DNA of 28,296 nucleotides from an uncultured Oscillospiraceae bacterium (lineage in GTDB: Bacteria > Bacillota > Clostridia > Oscillospirales > Acutalibacteraceae). The DNA lies in assembly GCA_900540865.1 (NCBI GenBank), contig UQHH01000030.1, positions 1 through 28,296 of the forward strand, written 5' to 3'. The number at the start of each line of letters is the position of its first letter. Position 1 is the stretch's first letter. Position numbers and translations under genes: made by a program. The notes beneath the pieces are model-generated. The model had not been told where the DNA came from. It saw only the letters and a list, made by a program, of their open reading frames with translations, and ran no database searches. This document shows positions 24,074-28,296 of this stretch, one piece after another.

Positions 24074-25343
24074 ATAAGTCGGCTCCTTCCGTTACGATTT
24101 TATCATATAGTTCAACCGTCGTGCCGTTAAAAAGCACGCCGTTTTCCGGCTGCGGGTCGCACAGGATGAAATCCTCCCCAGCGAAAAGTATGGAAACCTG
24201 TTTGAATTTCAGCTGGTTCCCCTGCACGACATATACGCCCTGAACCTTCTTTTTCTCATCTTTGAGCGTGCCGTCCTCGTTTTCTACCGTCTTTTTTACA
24301 TAGTCGTCGTGCAGCGCGCTCTTTTGAATGCGCAGGCCCTTATAGGTCCTCAGGTCGATTTTGACCGTCTCGTTGCGCAGGCTTGCAATGCCCGGGCTCA
24401 TATAATTGCATTCCAAAACCAACGCAGCGTCGGCGTTTTTATCCTTTTGGTTGACCGCCGCGATTTTCACGGGCACGCTGCCGGTCGTCGCATACGGCAT
24501 GTTGACCTGAACGTTGCTGTAGGATGTGCTCAGCTCGAGCGTTTCGTCTGCGGAAACGGGGCAGGCGATATACCAGTTGAGGTCGCTGATGACCTTGCCG
24601 ATTACGTTTCCCGCGGCCTCCTTCGGCTTTGCCTTGAGCATTTTGTTTACCGTATCGAGGTCCATAGTAGCGGCGTTTTTATAGGCGACCGCGCCTTCAT
24701 ACCCGTCCGTATAGCTGACGAAGTAGCCGGCGACGGGAGACGTAACGGTAGCGACCGCGTCGCCGCAGGATTTTGCGATTTCATCCTTCTGTTTTTCCAG
24801 CGTTTCAATCCGTTTGTTGTAATTGACGACCTCACCCGTTACAATCATCCGCTCGTTTATCAGGTAAAGCAGGTCTTCCCTGTTCGATTTCAGGTTATAA
24901 AAGTCTCCCTTATTGATGTTGCGCAGCAAATCGGTGATTTTCTGGTTGAGCTGTGAATTGATTGAATCGATGCCCGTCGCCATCGTATGGGAGGCAAGGT
25001 TCGTCTTTTTCAGCTTTGCAATTTCGTTGTCAAGCTTTGCCATTTCCTTGTGGGCCGTCGCGTCCGCTTCCGTTTTATAAATGGTCGCGACTTTTCCGCC
25101 CTTTGCAACCTTTCCGCCGTCGTCGAATTCATAGGAGACGATTCCCTGCGTTTCGTTTGTAATCAGCGTTTCGTTTCGTACGACATAGCCAGTCGAGTAG
25201 ATAGAATCGGCATAGGACGACAACGCGGCGGTCTGTGTTTGCACCATGGAAAAGTTCGCGTTATAAAACAGAAATGCCAGGTAGCATATAATCAAAAAGC
25301 ACGCGACCGATATGCCGATTTTTTTTGCTAACGTTTTGTTCAC
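24048..25343 (-). CDS. HlyD-family adaptor-like membrane protein
   Basis: The 431-residue protein has one N-terminal membrane anchor (about 9-28) and a long outside part. A lipoyl/barrel-sandwich half (YSTGYVVRNETLITNETQG region, about 45-88) precedes a helical hairpin likely to be coiled coil (about 95-215). The second half of the barrel (SPVAGYFVSYTDGYEG) and beta-rich domains to the C-terminus follow. This order fits membrane fusion proteins of the HlyD type. The GTG at 25343 overlaps the miaA TGA stop by 4 nt (GTGA). No ABC or other transporter gene is nearby, so export is not supported by context; a role in envelope or division is only a guess from its neighbours. Confidence 0.8.
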   Translation of the reverse strand: MNKTLAKKIGISVACFLIICYLAFLFYNANFSMVQTQTAALSSYADSIYSTGYVVRNETLITNETQGIVSYEFDDGGKVAKGGKVATIYKTEADATAHKEMAKLDNEIAKLKKTNLASHTMATGIDSINSQLNQKITDLLRNINKGDFYNLKSNREDLLYLINERMIVTGEVVNYNKRIETLEKQKDEIAKSCGDAVATVTSPVAGYFVSYTDGYEGAVAYKNAATMDLDTVNKMLKAKPKEAAGNVIGKVISDLNWYIACPVSADETLELSTSYSNVQVNMPYATTGSVPVKIAAVNQKDKNADAALVLECNYMSPGIASLRNETVKIDLRTYKGLRIQKSALHDDYVKKTVENEDGTLKDEKKKVQGVYVVQGNQLKFKQVSILFAGEDFILCDPQPENGVLFNGTTVELYDKIVTEGADLYDGKVVKL

Positions 25344-26311
25344 CCGTTTTCACCACATTCCAAATTGTTGAGTATTCCACTTTCTTCTATGATACGGCAA
25401 GCCTCTGATAATAGCTCTTCACTGGTTTCAAACGTGTCTGTATCGAGCCAGTGGATTTTTTCGTCACGTAAAAACCAGGTAAGCTGGCGTTTTGCATACC
25501 GTCTTGTTTCCTGTTTGAGTTTTTCTACCGCCTGCGTAAGCGTACACAGTCCGTCGAAATAGGGCTTCAGTTCCTTATAGCCAATCGCCATTTTTGCGGT
25601 CTGTCCGGCTTCGCGCGCCAAAAACGCTTTTGCTTCTGAAAGAAGGCCGTCTTCCAGCATTTGGCCGACGCGGCTGTTGATTCTATTGTACAGGTTTTCC
25701 CTGTCCCTGCATTTTAAGCCGATTCGTATATCCAAATATGGGGACGGCGTTTTTCTGGAGCGCTCGAGCTGGCTTGTCATGGTCCTGCCGGTTGTACGGT
25801 AAATTTCGATTGCGCGCACAATCCGCTTGCCGTTTTTTTCTTTGGCAAGGCGCAGGGCGGATTCGGGGTCGAATACGGAAAGCTCGCAAAGCAGCTTGTC
25901 CGGCCCTTCCTCCTCAAGCCTTTTGTAAAGGCTTTGCCGCAGCAAGCTATCACCGCTTTCCTCAGAAAGCTGTATATGATTGAGCAGCGTACTGATATAA
26001 AGGCCTGTGCCGCCGACAAGGATTGGGAGCCTTCCCCTGCCGTGGATTTCTTCAATCACCTTTCTTGCGCCGACTGCGTAAAGCGCGACGCTGTAAGGCT
26101 CTTTTGGGTCGAGGAACCCCATCATATGATGCGGGATTCCCTCTTTTTCCTGTTCCGTTGGTTTCGCCGTCGCGATGTCCATTCCGATATACACCTGCAT
26201 GGAATCGGCCGAGACGATTTCCCCGCCGTATTTTTTAGCGACGGCAACCCCAAGCGCGGTTTTGCCGGAGGCCGTCGGCCCAACGACGGCAATCAGAGGG
26301 ATTTTATTCAA
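25340..26311 (-). CDS. miaA: tRNA dimethylallyltransferase
   Basis: MiaA adds a dimethylallyl group to A37 of tRNAs reading codons that begin with U, improving decoding accuracy. The 323 residues show the P-loop GPTASGKT (11-18), the catalytic-region DSMQVY (36-41), and PHHMMGF, GGTGLY and the C-terminal YAKRQLTWFLRD. The start is TTG at 26311 with AGGGTG about 9 nt upstream, 7 nt after the mutL stop. mutL followed by miaA is a widespread pair. The hfq gene often found next is absent; an HlyD-like gene follows instead. Confidence 0.96.
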   Translation of the reverse strand: MNKIPLIAVVGPTASGKTALGVAVAKKYGGEIVSADSMQVYIGMDIATAKPTEQEKEGIPHHMMGFLDPKEPYSVALYAVGARKVIEEIHGRGRLPILVGGTGLYISTLLNHIQLSEESGDSLLRQSLYKRLEEEGPDKLLCELSVFDPESALRLAKEKNGKRIVRAIEIYRTTGRTMTSQLERSRKTPSPYLDIRIGLKCRDRENLYNRINSRVGQMLEDGLLSEAKAFLAREAGQTAKMAIGYKELKPYFDGLCTLTQAVEKLKQETRRYAKRQLTWFLRDEKIHWLDTDTFETSEELLSEACRIIEESGILNNLECGENG

Positions 26312-26318
26312 AGTAAGG

Positions 26319-28296
26319 TCACACCCTGCCGAATTGTTTTTCTATTTCGCGCCGTTTGATGATGATGGAAATCGGCCTGCCGTGCGGGCAGTAGCGGATG
26401 GTCTTATCATCCTCGAGCCGCCGGGCCAAATCGATAAGCTCCTGCGGATGGCTTAAATTGCCCGCCTTGATGGCGGCGCGGCACGAAACGTTATGGTAAA
26501 TCCAGTCCATATGCTGGGAATTGATGTCGTTTTTATTTTGCAGAAGATAGCCCGCCATTTCTATAACGGTCGGCTCGACGTCTTCATGGTTAAGGTACTG
26601 CGGCGCGCTTCGCACAAGCACCATGCCAGCGCCAAAATCGCTGATTTCAAAGCCCGCCTCGTCGAGAAGCGCCGTGTTTTGCAGGACTGCGTCATATTCG
26701 AGCTTTGAAAGCGTTACCTTCACAGGCTCGAGTAAATACTGCGCGCAGCCCTTGCCCTTGTCTTTTTTCAGCTTTTCATAAATGAGCCGTTCATGTGCCG
26801 CGTGCTTATCGATGAGCATCAGCTCGTCGGGGCTTCTCTCTATTATAATATAAGTTTGGAACGCTTCCCCGATGAATTTTGTCGAAACAGGCTCCCGCTC
26901 CACAAGCGCTGCGGGTTCTTCCGGCTTTTGCCGCGCCGCTTTTATTTCTTCTTCAGCGGCAGACGGCTGCTTTTCCTGCTTTTTGTGCGCTTCCTTATAG
27001 GCTTCGTACGCAAGCGGGGGTTCCGGCTTTTCTTCCTCCATATCGAAGGCGTTCGCGTTGAACATATTGCGGTTGACCTTGATAACGCCTTTGTATAAAT
27101 CGAACGGGTTTGCGCTGTCATGAAGCACAGCGCCGCCGAAGCTGTGTTTTTTCGGCACGAACATCTGCGGCTCTTCCTCGCCCAAATCAGCCGGTTTTTC
27201 CGGCGCGGGCGCTGTATGCGCGCCTTGCTCCGGGAATTGCTGTGTGTCTAAAACAGCAAAAGCGTCCTGGCTTGGCTCCTGCTTAGGCTGCTCCGTCTTT
27301 ATTTCAAATAAATTTGATTTTTTGCCTGTTCCCTGTTTCGGCAGGAAGGACGCGATCTTTGTTTCATCCTTATTGAGCAGCGCCGATTTTACCGCGTGGT
27401 ATACGGCGTCGAACACCGGACGTTCGTTGATAAAGCGCACCTCTATTTTTGCGGGATGGACGTTGACGTCTACCGCCTCGCAGGAAATTTCGATATGCAG
27501 CACGCAGGCCGGGAATTTGCCGGCCATAACACTGCCCTTACAGGCCTCCTCAACCGCCGCCATCGCCGTGCGGCTTTTCACAAAACGGCCGTTGATAAAA
27601 AAGTTCTGCATGTTCCTGTTGGGGCGGGCGTTTACCGGCTTGCTGACATAGCCGTTTACCGAAACGCCGTTTAAGGAGTATTCTACCGGAATCAGGCCGT
27701 TTGCAAACTCCCTGCCATATACGGAATAAATCGCGGACAGCAGCTTTTTGTCGCCCGGTGTTTTGAGCGCCTGCTTGCCGTCGCGCAGGAAGGTAAACGC
27801 AACCTCGGGGTGGGAAAGCGCGATTTTATCCATTACGTTTGCGACCGCGTTTGCCTCCGATACATCCTTTTTTAAAAATTTCATGCGCGCGGGCACGTTA
27901 TAAAACAGGTCGCGCACGATGATGGTCGTGCCCTTTGGGCAGCCGGCGTCTTCAAGCGCTTCCTCTTCCCCGCCGCTTAACCTGTAGCGCGTTCCGAGCG
28001 TTTCGTCTTCGGAGCACGTCATCAGCTCCACATGGGAAACAGCGCAGACGGACGCGAGCGCCTCTCCACGGAAACCGAGCGTCCCGATTTTATCCAAATC
28101 GTCCTGGAGCTTCACCTTGCTGGTCGCGTGGCGCAGAAACGCCTTTGGGACATCGTCGCGCGCGATGCCGCAGCCGTTGTCCGTAACACGCATGTATGTA
28201 ACGCCGCCGTTTTTGATTTCCACCGTAACGCTGTCGGCGCCCGCGTCGATTGCGTTTTCCACCAGCTCCTTGATGACGGAAGAAGGGCGTTCCACG
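26319..28296 (-). CDS. mutL: DNA mismatch repair protein MutL (5' end outside window)
   Basis: MutL links mismatch recognition by MutS to strand incision. The frame runs off the right edge; the first visible codons read VERPSSVIKEL, which in the family follows about 20 residues, so only a short N-terminal piece is missing. GHKL ATPase motifs are present: ELVENAIDAGA, DNGCGIA and GFRGEAL. A low-complexity linker rich in Glu, Lys and Pro follows. The C-terminal domain has DKHAAHER and CPHGRP and SCRAAIKAG, the metal sites of endonuclease-type MutL. The usual DQHA is DKHA here; metal-binding residues are kept. mutS, normally just upstream, would lie outside the window. Confidence 0.97.
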   Translation of the reverse strand, partial: VERPSSVIKELVENAIDAGADSVTVEIKNGGVTYMRVTDNGCGIARDDVPKAFLRHATSKVKLQDDLDKIGTLGFRGEALASVCAVSHVELMTCSEDETLGTRYRLSGGEEEALEDAGCPKGTTIIVRDLFYNVPARMKFLKKDVSEANAVANVMDKIALSHPEVAFTFLRDGKQALKTPGDKKLLSAIYSVYGREFANGLIPVEYSLNGVSVNGYVSKPVNARPNRNMQNFFINGRFVKSRTAMAAVEEACKGSVMAGKFPACVLHIEISCEAVDVNVHPAKIEVRFINERPVFDAVYHAVKSALLNKDETKIASFLPKQGTGKKSNLFEIKTEQPKQEPSQDAFAVLDTQQFPEQGAHTAPAPEKPADLGEEEPQMFVPKKHSFGGAVLHDSANPFDLYKGVIKVNRNMFNANAFDMEEEKPEPPLAYEAYKEAHKKQEKQPSAAEEEIKAARQKPEEPAALVEREPVSTKFIGEAFQTYIIIERSPDELMLIDKHAAHERLIYEKLKKDKGKGCAQYLLEPVKVTLSKLEYDAVLQNTALLDEAGFEISDFGAGMVLVRSAPQYLNHEDVEPTVIEMAGYLLQNKNDINSQHMDWIYHNVSCRAAIKAGNLSHPQELIDLARRLEDDKTIRYCPHGRPISIIIKRREIEKQFGRV

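Noticed and set aside
1..28296. tRNA or rRNA genes, CRISPR arrays, insertion sequences
   Set aside because: No cloverleaf-like segments, regularly spaced repeats, transposase genes or terminal inverted repeats with target duplications were seen. All stretches outside genes are under 170 bp.

Overview
The window looks like a core-chromosome segment of a Gram-positive, monoderm Firmicute, most likely a Clostridia member (inference; no rRNA gene is present to confirm it). The reasons are SepF and DivIVA in a division cluster, LspA, LonA, ClpX and trigger factor in one cluster, strong AGGAGG-type ribosome binding sites, frequent TTG and GTG starts, and almost complete strand bias. The left 0.6 kb is visibly more AT-rich than the rest.

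Layout. Positions 1-1642 are on the + strand: the 3' tail of an unseen gene, two small unknown genes, and a stand-alone XerC/D-like tyrosine recombinase. Just upstream of the recombinase is a 10-6-10 inverted repeat with dif-like geometry. A bidirectional hairpin terminator at 1672-1713 separates this from the rest. From 1730 to the right edge (26.5 kb) every gene is on the - strand.

Read in the direction of transcription (right to left), the - strand carries: mutL (5' end cut by the window), miaA, a lone HlyD-like membrane protein, a YggS/YlmE PLP protein, sepF, ylmH and divIVA, which form a DNA repair, tRNA modification and cell division block. Next come ileS, lspA and an rluD-type gene. 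Then rplS with its own promoter, leader and terminator, two tandem signal peptidase I genes, rbgA (ylqF), a small unknown gene, rnhB, yraN, an M19 dipeptidase, thrC and a metallophosphoesterase. Last come tig, clpP, clpX and lonA (chaperone and protease block), engB and lysA.

The protein content is mostly housekeeping. The less ordinary features are: (1) the dif-like inverted repeat beside a lone Xer recombinase at a convergent strand switch; (2) repeated hairpins placed 23-40 nt upstream of start codons, leaving no room for a new promoter, some with overlapping alternative pairings; (3) an ileS leader with mutually exclusive hairpins and no T-box motif; (4) an HlyD-like adaptor with no transporter, embedded by overlaps in the division operon; and (5) duplicated signal peptidases sharing a 29-bp identical DNA block. 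I did not find a clearly new multi-gene defence or mobile system. No tRNA, rRNA, CRISPR array or insertion sequence was seen.
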